From Panacagrimonas sp052389915 (GTDB lineage: Bacteria > Pseudomonadota > Gammaproteobacteria > Nevskiales > Nevskiaceae), in contig JBQTHL010000005.1 of assembly GCA_052389915.1 (NCBI GenBank), positions 78,069-142,068 on the forward strand: a stretch of 64,000 bases of DNA, read 5' to 3'. Under the pieces are notes generated by a model. The model saw only the letters and a list, made by a program, of their open reading frames with translations. It made no database searches and had not been told where the DNA came from. Of the stretch, positions 1-8,576 are shown piece after piece (the stretch's first letter is position 1; each line of letters begins with the position of its first letter). Both the position numbers and the translations under genes were made by a program.

Positions 1-126
1 CGACCAGATGCCGAGCCGGTCCGCACCCACCGTATCCAGGATCACACGATAGAGCACGAACAGCATCACGCTCGTGATCACGACCTGGCCGACTGAAGCG
101 GCCGCGTTCCAGGCTACCCCTCGCAT
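1..126 (-). CDS. Polysaccharide flippase (Wzx-like), N-terminal part only
   Basis: The first 42 codons of a gene that runs off the left edge. Reading on the minus strand from an ATG at 126 gives MRGVAWNAAASVGQ, then a hydrophobic helix and GADRLGIWS, all in frame to the window end. A short N-terminal segment followed by a membrane helix and a 'lG..LGIWS'-type turn is typical of the first helices of Wzx/MATE-like polysaccharide exporters. The neighbours (acyltransferase, methyltransferase, Wzc and Wza homologues) fit an O-unit or repeat-unit flippase. Only this fragment is visible, so the family call is an inference from a short stretch. Confidence 0.5.
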   Translation of the reverse strand, partial: MRGVAWNAAASVGQVVITSVMLFVLYRVILDTVGADRLGIWS

Positions 127-170
127 GAGCGTGCGCCTCGACTAACCCGCCCGTTGCAGCACTTCGAAAT

Positions 171-749
171 TCATGGCAGCGAGTTGCCGATCTTGCGTGC
201 CGGAACACCGCCCACGATCGTGTAGGGTTCGACATTCTTGGTCACAACCGACCCCGCCGCCACGATCGCACCCTGACCGATCGTGACACCTCTGAAAACG
301 AACACACCCGGATAAATGACGACGTCGTCCTCGATCACGATGGGGTCGGTCGCGATTTCCGGGTAACGGATATAGCGGCCGGTATTCATGATCTCGAACA
401 CATGCTGCACGCGCCGCTTTGCGGAAATCGGATGTGCCTGGCAGTCGTTGATCATCACGTTGTTGGAGATGAGCACGCGGCTGCCCATCCGGACGCTGCT
501 GGCGCTCCAGATGCGAACGCCCACATGCATCACGCAGTCGTTCCCGATTTCGATGGAGCCGCCGTCGTCCATGACGATCAACTCGGCGGCGATGACACAG
601 TTTCCGCCGATACGGATGTTTTCCTGCTCCCGGGTATTGCGGATGGTGCAGCCAACGCCGAACTTCGATCCCGGACCGATCACGCACAGCTTGCCGAGAC
701 GCGAGTTTCGGAAGTACTGCGAAATCCGGTGATAAATACGCTTCAACAT
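171..749 (-). CDS. Left-handed beta-helix (hexapeptide) O-acyltransferase
   Basis: 192 aa. From about residue 22 the protein is built of imperfect hexapeptide repeats ([LIV]-G-x4), for example VIGPGSKFGVGC, IRIGGNCVI and VTIGQGAIVAAGSVV. It ends with the GGVPARKIG signature of the WcaF/Maa/NodL acetyltransferase family. Such enzymes form trimeric beta-helices and acetylate sugars using acetyl-CoA. His-Pro in 'CQAHPIS' lies where the catalytic loop is expected. Its place in an exopolysaccharide locus suggests it decorates the repeat unit. The exact acceptor sugar cannot be read from the sequence. Confidence 0.85.
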   Translation of the reverse strand: MLKRIYHRISQYFRNSRLGKLCVIGPGSKFGVGCTIRNTREQENIRIGGNCVIAAELIVMDDGGSIEIGNDCVMHVGVRIWSASSVRMGSRVLISNNVMINDCQAHPISAKRRVQHVFEIMNTGRYIRYPEIATDPIVIEDDVVIYPGVFVFRGVTIGQGAIVAAGSVVTKNVEPYTIVGGVPARKIGNSLP

Positions 750-819
750 TTGCGATAAGACAGGCAGAGCAGTTCGGACCTACAGACGTCGGGGAACACG
801 AAGCCGAAACCGCGAGGGC

Positions 820-1620
820 TTATCTGACGAACAGGGCATCGAGCCACATCACCCTGCCATCCTCGCCGTAGGACTGGTCCAGATTCCCTGCATAGGACAG
901 GCCATGGTGATCCAGGAGCATGACGAGGTCTTTAAACGCCGCCTGGGCGGAGTACAAGGGATCCACGCAGACTTCGAGCAGACAGGCATTCACCTTCGGA
1001 AGAAGCTGGGACGCGCCACGCAGCACGCGGTCTTCGTAACCCTGCACGTCGAGCTTCAACACAATCTGGGGAGCCATCTCGTTCAGGACAGGGGTCATGG
1101 CCGCATCCAGGGTGGTCTGGCGAACCCTCACCTCGGACTGCTTGCGCACCTGGGGAAACATCGACTCCTTGTGCCCAGTCGTCGCCAGCAGGGACGAGGA
1201 CGGGCTGTGCTCTTCGTGAAAGTGCATCACGGCCTCACCCTCCTGATCTCCCAAGGCCACCTGGGAACACTTGACGCGGCCGTTCTGGGTATTCGCCCAA
1301 GCCGACAACGCGCGGAACGGAGTCTCCAGAGGCTCGAAGCAATACAGCGCAGCGTTCGGGTGATATTTAGAGATTTTGCGCGCAAACTGGCCTTCGTTGG
1401 CGCCGCAGTCGATCACGGTCTTGATCGGGCGATCCCGCAGGCCGGCGAGCGTCACCTCGGGAGAATTCTTCAGTCGGACGATATCGAAGCCGACGGTGCG
1501 AAAAAATTCCTTGGCCGAATTGCGCAAGGCATGACGGACCCGCTGAGCACTCATGGACTGTCTCCCGCTCGCAAGAGCGTTCGTGATGTTTGTGAATTGT
1601 TCATCTTCGATGGTGGGCAC
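820..1620 (-). CDS. FkbM-family SAM-dependent methyltransferase
   Basis: 266 aa. The SAM-binding motif I is clear around residue 87 (TVIDCGANEGQFARKI), followed by ALYCFEPLE, the acidic end of strand 2. Later 'VLKLDVQGYEDRVLRG' is the diagnostic FkbM signature. FkbM proteins O-methylate sugars or polyketides. In this locus the target is probably a sugar of the exported polysaccharide. The start at 1620 leaves 27 bp to the upstream kinase gene, so the two are likely cotranscribed. The first roughly 35 residues are less conserved and a later Met is possible. Confidence 0.85.
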   Translation of the reverse strand: MPTIEDEQFTNITNALASGRQSMSAQRVRHALRNSAKEFFRTVGFDIVRLKNSPEVTLAGLRDRPIKTVIDCGANEGQFARKISKYHPNAALYCFEPLETPFRALSAWANTQNGRVKCSQVALGDQEGEAVMHFHEEHSPSSSLLATTGHKESMFPQVRKQSEVRVRQTTLDAAMTPVLNEMAPQIVLKLDVQGYEDRVLRGASQLLPKVNACLLEVCVDPLYSAQAAFKDLVMLLDHHGLSYAGNLDQSYGEDGRVMWLDALFVR

Positions 1621-1647
1621 CTGCCGGCGAGCATCCGCCAGGCCTGC

Positions 1648-3903
1648 TCAACTGCCCGCCGAACTGTATTTCCGGTCGTAGCGATAGGAGCCGTAATCGC
1701 GATACCCCTGGCTGCCGGCAGTTCTTCTCAACTGATTGAAGATCACGCCCCTCGGATTGACGCCCGCATGATGCAGGCGCCGCACGGATTCCTTGATCGC
1801 CCGCATCGGATGCTCGCGATCCTTGAGCACCAGGAAAGTACATCCCGCCAGCGCACCGATGACGCCGGCATCGGTCACCGGCAGAACCGGCGGGGCATCC
1901 AGCAACACGTAGTCGTAGTGCTCGGACAAGAGCGCAATCAGCTCGGAAAAACGATAGTGAAGCAATAGCTCTGCCGGGTTCGAGGCCTCGGTTCCCCGCG
2001 CGAACAGGGTCAGGTTTGCAACCCCGGTCTTGAGGGCGATCCGGCTGGCCTCGGCGCGTCCCATGATGAAATCAGTGATGCCCGGCGTCTGCTCGAGATG
2101 GCAGTACCGGTGCAGTCCGCCCTCGCGAAGATCGGCGTCCACCACGGCCACTTTCTTGCCGGCAGCCGCCAGTACGGCGCCGAGGTTGATGGAGACAAAC
2201 GACTTTCCCACGTTGGGCGTGGGGCCGGTCAGCATCAGGACGTTGTTGGGCGATTCCATCATGGCCAGTTGCAGGCTGGTTCTGAGGCTGCGCATCGCCT
2301 CCACCGCGACATTCGTCGGATCCAGGTCGGCAAGAATGTAGGCTCCCTTCTTGCCGCGTTTCAGATTCCGGGTCAGCCTGGCTTGCGCCGGCGAGTACGG
2401 GATGGCGGCGTAGGACGTCAGGCCCACGGCACGCTCCACCTGCGAGGCGTCGGATATTCCCTGGTCGAGGGCCAGCAAGACAAAGATGATCGAAACGCCT
2501 ATCGCCAATCCCACGATGAGGCCGATGGCCAGCACGATCTTGTCGTTCGGTTTCGATTTGCTGGTGGGCAGAACCGGGTAGTCGATCACGCGAACGTTGC
2601 CCGAAGTGCCCGCCTTGGCCACTTGCAGTTCGCGCATCGAATTGAGCAGCGAGGTGTACAACTGGCTGTTGATCTCCAGATCGCGGAGCAGGCTCAGGAT
2701 TTCCTGTTGCTTCGCCGGCAGGGTTTCGGACTGCCTCCTGATGCCGCCCAGTTCGCGGTCCACGTTGTCGATCTGCGCGTCCAGAGCCGCGATGATCGGA
2801 TGTTCCGTGGTGAAGCGCTGCAAGGCCTCCTGCCGGCGCTGCTGCAACTCGAAGCGCCTGGATTCCAGAGCGACGGATTGCTGCAGGATCAGGTCCGTTT
2901 CCTTGCCGACATCGACCGACTCCTGCTTGACCTGGTACGCATTCAGTTGCGTCTGGGCCGCATCCACTTTTTCCTTGATCTCCGGCAACTGCGCCTGAAG
3001 GAAATCCAGGGACTGCCGGGCTTCCGCGGAGCGCTGCTCGATGTTCTGGACAAGGTAAACGTCCTCGACGGTGCGAACGATGGCCTGAGCCGTCGCGGGC
3101 GAGTGATCCTGCATGCTGATCCCGATGACACCGGATTGTCGGCCCTGCTCTTCGACCTTCAGCTTGGCGGCCAATTTGCCGAAGGCAGACTGCGAATTCT
3201 GACGTTTCAGCTTGAACCAGCAGCCGGGCACGGCATACAAATCGTCAACCAGGATTTCAACCGTTTCGGATCCCACCTGGCCTTTCGCGATAGTGCCGAC
3301 AACGCCCTCGAGGATCCGGTCGCCAGAGGAATCGAGCAGTTCGAACCCCTTGTCGGTTGCAATCAGTTTCAGCGATTCCCCCATCAGAGAAGGCGGTACG
3401 TTCAGAACGGAAACCTCGATTCGCTCGTCGCCCCAGGCGAACGGTTTGAGCCAGCGCCACCACACGTCCTCGGAAACCGCTGCAGGAAGGTGACGCGCCC
3501 AGAACCTCCCGAGCCAGGGCAGATAGCGCGGTTCCGCCGAAATCTCCAGGCCGAGTTTTTCGACCACCTTGCCCAGAACGGTGCGGCTCTTGAGGATCTC
3601 GATTTCTGCGGCCGTCTTGGACCCCCCGCTGAAGATGTAGGACAGGTCGTCGGTGGGACGCGATCCGCCTTGTTTGCCTTCTTCGACCTGCACCAGTCCG
3701 GTGGCCACGAAGACAGGCCGGGCGTAGACCAGAAAAGCCGAAGCAGCCAACACCCCCAGGAGCGCAAATCCGAGCACGATCCAGCGCCCGCCCCACAGGC
3801 TGTCGGCCAGCCTGCGAAGGTCCAGTTCGCCTTCTTCCGCCATGGGCATGGCGATCGATGCAGGCGCGGCGCCCAGGTTCGGGTTATCCCCTGCTGTAGT
3901 CAT
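1648..3903 (-). CDS. Wzc-type polysaccharide co-polymerase / tyrosine autokinase
   Basis: 751 aa inner-membrane protein with the Wzz-plus-BY-kinase layout. An N-terminal transmembrane helix lies near residues 42-60, then a long periplasmic region rich in coiled coil (about 265-420), and a second helix near 455-480. The cytoplasmic kinase domain has Walker A (TGPTPNVGKSF), Walker A' (VAVVDADLREG) and Walker B (YVLLDAPPVLPVTD). The C-terminus carries a tyrosine cluster (GYRDYGSYRYDRKY), the usual autophosphorylation tail. Such proteins set chain length and work with a Wza exporter, which is the next gene upstream. Family membership is firm; the polymer it serves is unknown. Confidence 0.93.
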   Translation of the reverse strand: MTTAGDNPNLGAAPASIAMPMAEEGELDLRRLADSLWGGRWIVLGFALLGVLAASAFLVYARPVFVATGLVQVEEGKQGGSRPTDDLSYIFSGGSKTAAEIEILKSRTVLGKVVEKLGLEISAEPRYLPWLGRFWARHLPAAVSEDVWWRWLKPFAWGDERIEVSVLNVPPSLMGESLKLIATDKGFELLDSSGDRILEGVVGTIAKGQVGSETVEILVDDLYAVPGCWFKLKRQNSQSAFGKLAAKLKVEEQGRQSGVIGISMQDHSPATAQAIVRTVEDVYLVQNIEQRSAEARQSLDFLQAQLPEIKEKVDAAQTQLNAYQVKQESVDVGKETDLILQQSVALESRRFELQQRRQEALQRFTTEHPIIAALDAQIDNVDRELGGIRRQSETLPAKQQEILSLLRDLEINSQLYTSLLNSMRELQVAKAGTSGNVRVIDYPVLPTSKSKPNDKIVLAIGLIVGLAIGVSIIFVLLALDQGISDASQVERAVGLTSYAAIPYSPAQARLTRNLKRGKKGAYILADLDPTNVAVEAMRSLRTSLQLAMMESPNNVLMLTGPTPNVGKSFVSINLGAVLAAAGKKVAVVDADLREGGLHRYCHLEQTPGITDFIMGRAEASRIALKTGVANLTLFARGTEASNPAELLLHYRFSELIALLSEHYDYVLLDAPPVLPVTDAGVIGALAGCTFLVLKDREHPMRAIKESVRRLHHAGVNPRGVIFNQLRRTAGSQGYRDYGSYRYDRKYSSAGS

Positions 3904-4013
3904 ATGTCGCTTGCTTGTTGTCGAATCGGGGTAGGTTGAGGCTTCGTTTTTCGGGGCGATGAGTCCGCGCCAAATTCGCGCCTCCGATCCAGCCTGGCAA
4001 TTACCGGCGGCGT

Positions 4014-5123
4014 CTAGCGGCGCCTATCCGTCAGCACATCGAGTTGAAAGATGGCGGAGATCGTCGGCAACAACTGATTGACAACCAGATTGTATTTCGA
4101 GAACGCGGTGGCCTTTACATAGACGACGTCCCGCGGCTCCAGCCCGAATTCGCCTGCGAGCAGCAGACCGTCGGCCTCGGACAGGTCCACCAGGAAGATC
4201 GACGCGGGCTTGTCCGCAGAAACCGGGCGGCGAAACACGAGCACGCCGGCATCGTTGGCCGACAGCCCGTTCAGACCTTCGCTCTTGGTCAGCGCTTCGA
4301 TCAGCGTGGTTCTCTGCTCGCCGAGCACCACCGGCCCTTGCCTGGCGACGGAGCCCAGCATGAAGACCTGATCTTCCGCGCTATCCGGCACGTGGACGAT
4401 GTCTCCGGGCTGAAGCAGCGGATTGATCGAGGGGCGCCCTCCCGACAGCAAGCCCGCCATGTCGACCCGATAGCTGCGTCCCGCACGCGTCAGGTAAGCG
4501 GACCGCCGGCTGGCCGTGGGCTTCAAGCCTCCCCGCTCGGTGATGGCCTGCAAGAGTCCCTTGGTCGTATCGTTCAGGGTGACCACGCCAGGCTGAGCAA
4601 CCTCGCCGGTCACTTGGATACGGTGCGCTCGAAACGCCACGACCCGCACATCCACCTGTGGAGAATTGATAACGGTGGCCAATCTTTCCACGAGGATGGA
4701 GCGGACTTCCTGAACCGTCTTTCCTCCCGCCGGGAGTGCGCCCACATACGGAAAAGACAGGGTGCCGTCCGCGCTCACGAGCTGACCCGCCGTTTCAGGA
4801 TCTCGTGAGGTGGCGCCGATCGGGTTCGTAAGTTCCGGGTGATCCCAAACGATGATCTGCAGAACGTCGCCAGGGCCGATCAGGTATTCCGTAGGACCCC
4901 GCCCCGGATCGGCAGCCGGGAGGGTTTTCAGCGCCGTCGCCACTTCTACCTTCGTAGCGTCGAGACTCAGGGCGGAGATGACTTTTGGTGTTACCGGAAT
5001 GATCTGGTAGCCCTCAGGCGTCGAATCCACGCCCACATTCAAACCCGGCACGACGGCACATCCTTGCAACAGCCACGCGACACCCAGAGCGGCAAAACCG
5101 AAGCGGCATTTTTTCGACGACAT
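4014..5123 (-). CDS. Wza-type outer-membrane polysaccharide export lipoprotein
   Basis: About 369 aa. Starting at 5123 gives MSSKKCRFGF followed by a short hydrophobic stretch and lipobox LLQGC, so the mature protein would be lipid-anchored. An in-frame ATG at 5147 exists, but GGGGTC precedes the internal ATG. The Poly_export domain is seen in EYLIGPGDVLQIIVWDHPEL, followed by SLBB-like repeats (QVTGEVAQPGVV; FMLGSVARQGPVV). Wza homologues form the octameric outer-membrane channel of Wzy-dependent export and pair with Wzc, encoded about 110 bp downstream. Transcription of the locus probably begins upstream of this gene, inside 5148-5610. Confidence 0.92.
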   Translation of the reverse strand: MSSKKCRFGFAALGVAWLLQGCAVVPGLNVGVDSTPEGYQIIPVTPKVISALSLDATKVEVATALKTLPAADPGRGPTEYLIGPGDVLQIIVWDHPELTNPIGATSRDPETAGQLVSADGTLSFPYVGALPAGGKTVQEVRSILVERLATVINSPQVDVRVVAFRAHRIQVTGEVAQPGVVTLNDTTKGLLQAITERGGLKPTASRRSAYLTRAGRSYRVDMAGLLSGGRPSINPLLQPGDIVHVPDSAEDQVFMLGSVARQGPVVLGEQRTTLIEALTKSEGLNGLSANDAGVLVFRRPVSADKPASIFLVDLSEADGLLLAGEFGLEPRDVVYVKATAFSKYNLVVNQLLPTISAIFQLDVLTDRRR

Positions 5124-5147
5124 GAGACCCCAAAATTCAATATTCAT

Positions 5148-5610
5148 AGGCTGGGATAACGGCTACTCAGGTAGCCGACCGGTCAAGTCGGCGGGGCAGT
5201 ATAGAAGGAGAAGCACCGGCGCCTATTGCGTTCCTGTTAAACCCCTTCGCCACGAGCGGATGGCTCTCCGCCTCGAAGAGGCGATTCGGCCCTGCCACCC
5301 AATAAGCGTTCCACCTGTACCGATTCATCGCGATCTTCAGCGTTCCCGATTACGCTAAACGTGTGGAGTCGACATGTACCCGCAAAGCCTTCATCCGCTT
5401 TCGCAGTGCCTCGGTGATGATCCTTCGCCCCGAACGTCGGCTCATGCACCAATATAATGCGTCCGCCCACCCAATGCATTACCCCTGCCAAACTCCATGC
5501 CGTCTCACCGCGGCACCTGACCCTATTGGTCAGAAGCGGACACGGCGGGGTCCGATGAGTCGTCCGGGCGCCCGCGAACCCGTGTCACCTTTGCCAACCG
5601 GATTCCGACG
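5148..5610. other. Divergent intergenic region
   Basis: This 463-bp gap separates the minus-strand exopolysaccharide genes from the plus-strand malonyl-CoA synthetase gene, so promoters for both directions must lie here. I see no convincing coding frame, no clear -35/-10 pair and no long repeat. Confidence 0.4.
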
Positions 5611-7158
5611 ATGAGCACCGACGAGGCACCTCCGGCCAACGACCCTTCCGAGTGGATCGATTCCATCGTTCGCACCGAACCGGATCGACCGTTCATGATC
5701 GGCGCGAACGGCGTGCGCTACAGCTACGCCGATCTGTCCGCGATGTCGGGTCGTATCGCCAGCGCGCTGGCGCGCAGGGGCGTCGTTGCCGGGGATCGCG
5801 TGGCGGTTCAGGTGGAGAAATCCCCCGAAGCTTTCATGCTCAACATCGCCTGTATGCGGATGGGCGCCGTGCTGGTTCCGCTCAACACTGCGTACACCGT
5901 TCCGGAACTCGAATATTTTCTGGGCGACGCACAGCCCGCGATGGTGGTGGTGCGTCCACAGGACCAGACGGCCATCGTCTCGCTGGCGCAGAAGCTCGGA
6001 GTGCCTCTGCTCGAAACGCTTGGCAGCCAGGGTGAAGGCTCGCTGGCGGACGCCGTCAACTCATCGCCGCAGGACGGCTTTGAGCGGTTCACCGGCGACG
6101 CCGGGGCTCTGGCTGCCCTGCTCTACACCTCCGGCACCACCGGCCGTTCCAAGGGCGCGATGATTACTCGCCGCAACCTCGCCACCAATGCGGCCGCGCT
6201 GGTCGAGGCCTGGCGCATGAGCGCGAACGACGTGCTGCTGCACGCACTGCCCATCTTTCACGTGCACGGCTTGTTCATTTCCACGAACGCCGTGCTGGCC
6301 GCGGGCGCAAGCATGATTTTCCTGCCGCGCTTCGACGCCGATGAAGTCCTGCGGCGGCTTGCCGACGCAACCATGCTGATGGGCGTGCCGACGTTCTACA
6401 CGCGTCTCTTGCAGCATCCGGGATTGACCCGGGAGGCGACCGCGGGCATCCGCCTGTTCGTCTCCGGCTCCGCGCCGCTGCTCGCCGAAACGCACAGGGA
6501 ATTCAAGACGCGAACGGGACAGGCGATCGTCGAGCGCTACGGCATGACCGAGACGCAGATCAACACCAGCAACCCTCACGACGGCGCGCGCCGGCCCGGC
6601 ACGGTCGGGTTCCCTCTGCGCGATGTCGAACTCCGCATCACCGGTCTGGAGAGCGCAAGGCCGCTGCGCGGTCCGGACGCCGTCGGCATGATCGAAATTC
6701 GCGGGCCGAACGTGTTCAAGGGCTACTGGCGCAATCCCGAAAAGACCGCCGCCGACCTGCGCGCCGACGGCTGGTTCATCAGCGGCGACATCGGTCGCAT
6801 CGACGAACGCGGGTATCTGCACATCGTCGGCCGCGCCAAGGATCTCATCATCACCGGTGGCTACAACGTCTACCCGATCGAGGTCGAGTCCGAAATCGAC
6901 CAACTCCCCGGCGTCGCGGAGAGCGCGGTCATCGGCCTGCCGCACGCCGATTTCGGCGAAGGCGTCACCGCCATCGTCCTACGCGCCGCAAGCAGCACTG
7001 TGACGGAAGCCGAAGTGCTCGATGCGCTTCAAACCCGGCTGGCCAGGTTCAAGCTACCGAAGCGCGTGCTGTTCGCCGATGAGTTGCCGCGCAACGCCCT
7101 TGGCAAGGTGCAGAAGAATATGCTCAGGCAGCGTTACGAGTCGCTGTATCGCTCTTGA
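5611..7158 (+). CDS. matB: Malonyl-CoA synthetase-like acyl-CoA ligase
   Basis: 515 aa ANL-superfamily enzyme forming an acyl-adenylate and then the CoA thioester. ATP-binding P-loop LLYTSGTTGRSKGAMI (near residue 170), ERYGMTET, the ISGDIGRIDERGYLHIVGR hinge and the C-terminal catalytic lysine motif LPRNALGKVQKN are all present. The segment VAVQVEKSPEAFMLNIAC and 'PLNTAYTVPELEYFLGDA' resembles MatB malonyl-CoA synthetases more than long-chain ligases, so malonate is the likely substrate. It stands alone between divergent and convergent neighbours. Substrate assignment rests on resemblance recalled from the family. Confidence 0.8.
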   Translation: MSTDEAPPANDPSEWIDSIVRTEPDRPFMIGANGVRYSYADLSAMSGRIASALARRGVVAGDRVAVQVEKSPEAFMLNIACMRMGAVLVPLNTAYTVPELEYFLGDAQPAMVVVRPQDQTAIVSLAQKLGVPLLETLGSQGEGSLADAVNSSPQDGFERFTGDAGALAALLYTSGTTGRSKGAMITRRNLATNAAALVEAWRMSANDVLLHALPIFHVHGLFISTNAVLAAGASMIFLPRFDADEVLRRLADATMLMGVPTFYTRLLQHPGLTREATAGIRLFVSGSAPLLAETHREFKTRTGQAIVERYGMTETQINTSNPHDGARRPGTVGFPLRDVELRITGLESARPLRGPDAVGMIEIRGPNVFKGYWRNPEKTAADLRADGWFISGDIGRIDERGYLHIVGRAKDLIITGGYNVYPIEVESEIDQLPGVAESAVIGLPHADFGEGVTAIVLRAASSTVTEAEVLDALQTRLARFKLPKRVLFADELPRNALGKVQKNMLRQRYESLYRS

Positions 7159-7163
7159 GCGGG

Positions 7164-7181
7164 TGCGCCATCCCTGGCGCA
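7164..7181. terminator. Hairpin after the ligase stop codon
   Basis: TGCGCCA-TCCC-TGGCGCA forms a perfect 7-bp stem with a 4-nt loop 6 bp after the stop codon, between two convergent genes. There is no clear T-tract, so efficiency as an intrinsic terminator is uncertain. Confidence 0.4.
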
Positions 7182-7246
7182 GCATTGTCGAGGCATAGCG
7201 GGAGTCGAACAAAACCGGGATTCGCTCCGCTTAACCGGCGCGGAGC

Positions 7247-7834
7247 CTATCCGGGCTTGAAGTACCCCTTCTCCAGCAGGGCCATCGAGCGTTCGTACAA
7301 CTCGTCATACCGCCGCTCCGTATCGTTCAGGAATTTTTTCAGGCTGGCGTCGGGCTCTTCTTCCGCCATGACCTTGCACAAGTGGCGCTCGTGGTTGAAC
7401 GCATTGGAAAACGATATCAGCACCGTGCGTTCATATTCTCGGCCGCCGCGGCCAACAATGGGTGCGAACTCACGCGCGCGGTCCTTGCCGATCGCCTTGC
7501 GCTTGCGCTTCTCCATTTCCGGAAGTGGGTCAAGGTCAATGCGCACACCGGGGTACTCCTTGGCTATCCGTTCGAGATCGTTCTTGACGTCCTCGCCGAC
7601 CTCGCTAATGGCGCGGACGACCTCTTCGAACTCCTGGGATTCGGCCTTCACGTACAGGATCAACTTCGCGAGATCGAGCTTCTCGGCATCCGCGTACAGC
7701 AGGCTGTAGCCCTCGTTCAGCATCAGCCGCTGCGCGTTGACCGGGTCCTCGTTTTCGGCGTTGGCGCAGCCAGCAACCATCAGGCAGACCAGCACGATCC
7801 GCATGCACATGGGGCGTCGCGGCGAGCGATGCAT
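7247..7834 (-). CDS. Unrecognised lipoprotein
   Basis: 195 aa from the ATG at 7834, which has GGGAG a few bases upstream; the frame is open further but without support. The N-terminus is MHRSPRRPMCMRIVLVCLMV followed by AGC, a lipoprotein signal with lipobox VAGC. The mature part is highly charged and helical, with several E/K-rich stretches and no domain I recognise. It is convergent with the acyl-CoA ligase gene. Function unknown. Confidence 0.7.
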   Translation of the reverse strand: MHRSPRRPMCMRIVLVCLMVAGCANAENEDPVNAQRLMLNEGYSLLYADAEKLDLAKLILYVKAESQEFEEVVRAISEVGEDVKNDLERIAKEYPGVRIDLDPLPEMEKRKRKAIGKDRAREFAPIVGRGGREYERTVLISFSNAFNHERHLCKVMAEEEPDASLKKFLNDTERRYDELYERSMALLEKGYFKPG

Positions 7835-7955
7835 TGTGTTCTCCCGAAAGAACCGACTATGCGTGCGTGGAAACGAACGCGCCACCCACCGTGAAGACGC
7901 TACCCACATTTCGACGCGCGTCGCCGGCATCTGAGCAATTTAGAAGCGGGCCAAA

Positions 7956-8022
7956 CGTAGCGTGCGCACCGCGCACGAGAGGCCGGTGGGATGGAGAGAT
8001 CGTGCGCGATGCGCACGCTACG
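7956..8022. repeat. REP-like palindrome 1
   Basis: Two 23-bp arms (7956-7978 and 8000-8022) are reverse complements with one mismatch, separated by 21 bp. The arm begins CGTAGCGTGCGCA. This is the layout of a REP/BIME-type extragenic palindrome. It lies upstream of the lipoprotein gene in otherwise gene-free DNA. Confidence 0.8.
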
Positions 8023-8100
8023 CTGGCTCGGCGCTGAGTCCCGAGAAACATGTCGAGAACACGCTGGCGACGGTCAAGGTGTGGAAGGACAAGCAGTCGC

Positions 8101-8207
8101 CGTAGGGTGCCGATGGAGCCGCGCCGTTTGCGGCGGAATCGCACCATTCGCCGGTACGTTGGTCCGTGATCGGTGCGATTCGGCTACCGCCTCATCAGCA
8201 CCCTACG
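8101..8207. repeat. REP-like palindrome 2
   Basis: CGTAGGGTGC at 8101-8110 is matched by its reverse complement at 8198-8207. The similarity continues inward imperfectly, including GAATCGCACC on one arm against GGTGCGATTC on the other. It is a second, larger imperfect palindrome next to palindrome 1, with a related CGTAG outer end. No coding frame runs through it convincingly. Confidence 0.7.
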
Positions 8208-8226
8208 GTTTACGCACCTGCGCTCG

Positions 8227-8560
8227 CTATTTTTGTTCGCACGGATGGTCGTTTCCTTTAACCGCAATTATCTTTGCTGTCCCTGTTGTGTGTTCTCGTG
8301 GGTACGTCTTTTTATCAGTAGGTGTCACGTCCAGAACCAACGAAACGGGAACTTCTTTCGTTGTAGTTGCAAAAGCCTTTGCCACGAGACGCTTCTGTCT
8401 TGAACCTTCAGCAACCCTCCACCCTTCCTTGGAATTGCAGGGAATGAAGATGCTCTCGTACTCGGTGCCCTCGGCGTAGATGAAAACGCCGTGGTAGAGA
8501 TTCTTTTGCGTACCCAGAAGCTGCGGCAAGCATTGACAAGAAGATGAGCGTGTACTTCAC
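8227..8560 (-). pseudogene. Frameshifted small secreted protein
   Basis: A GTG at 8560 opens a frame with a good signal peptide (KYTLIFLSMLAAASGYA) that soon loses sense. From about 8500 a +1-shifted frame continues with HGVFIYAEGTEYESIFIPC and runs to a stop at 8227, giving a mature part of about 90 aa. The switch point is close to an AAAA run near 8505, so a one-base change there would restore one protein of about 110 aa. The mature part vaguely recalls the C-terminal OB domain of NlpE-like lipoproteins, which is weak. It lies 16 bp after gyrA, and its base composition is more AT-rich than its neighbours. It could be a real pseudogene or a sequencing error. Confidence 0.6.
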
Positions 8561-8576
8561 GGGCGGCTAGCGGGAA

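Noticed and set aside
2098..3939. 613-codon open frame on the plus strand opposite the Wzc-type gene
   Set aside because: It mirrors the kinase gene in GC-rich DNA, has no ribosome site or recognisable domain, and the kinase frame carries full motifs.
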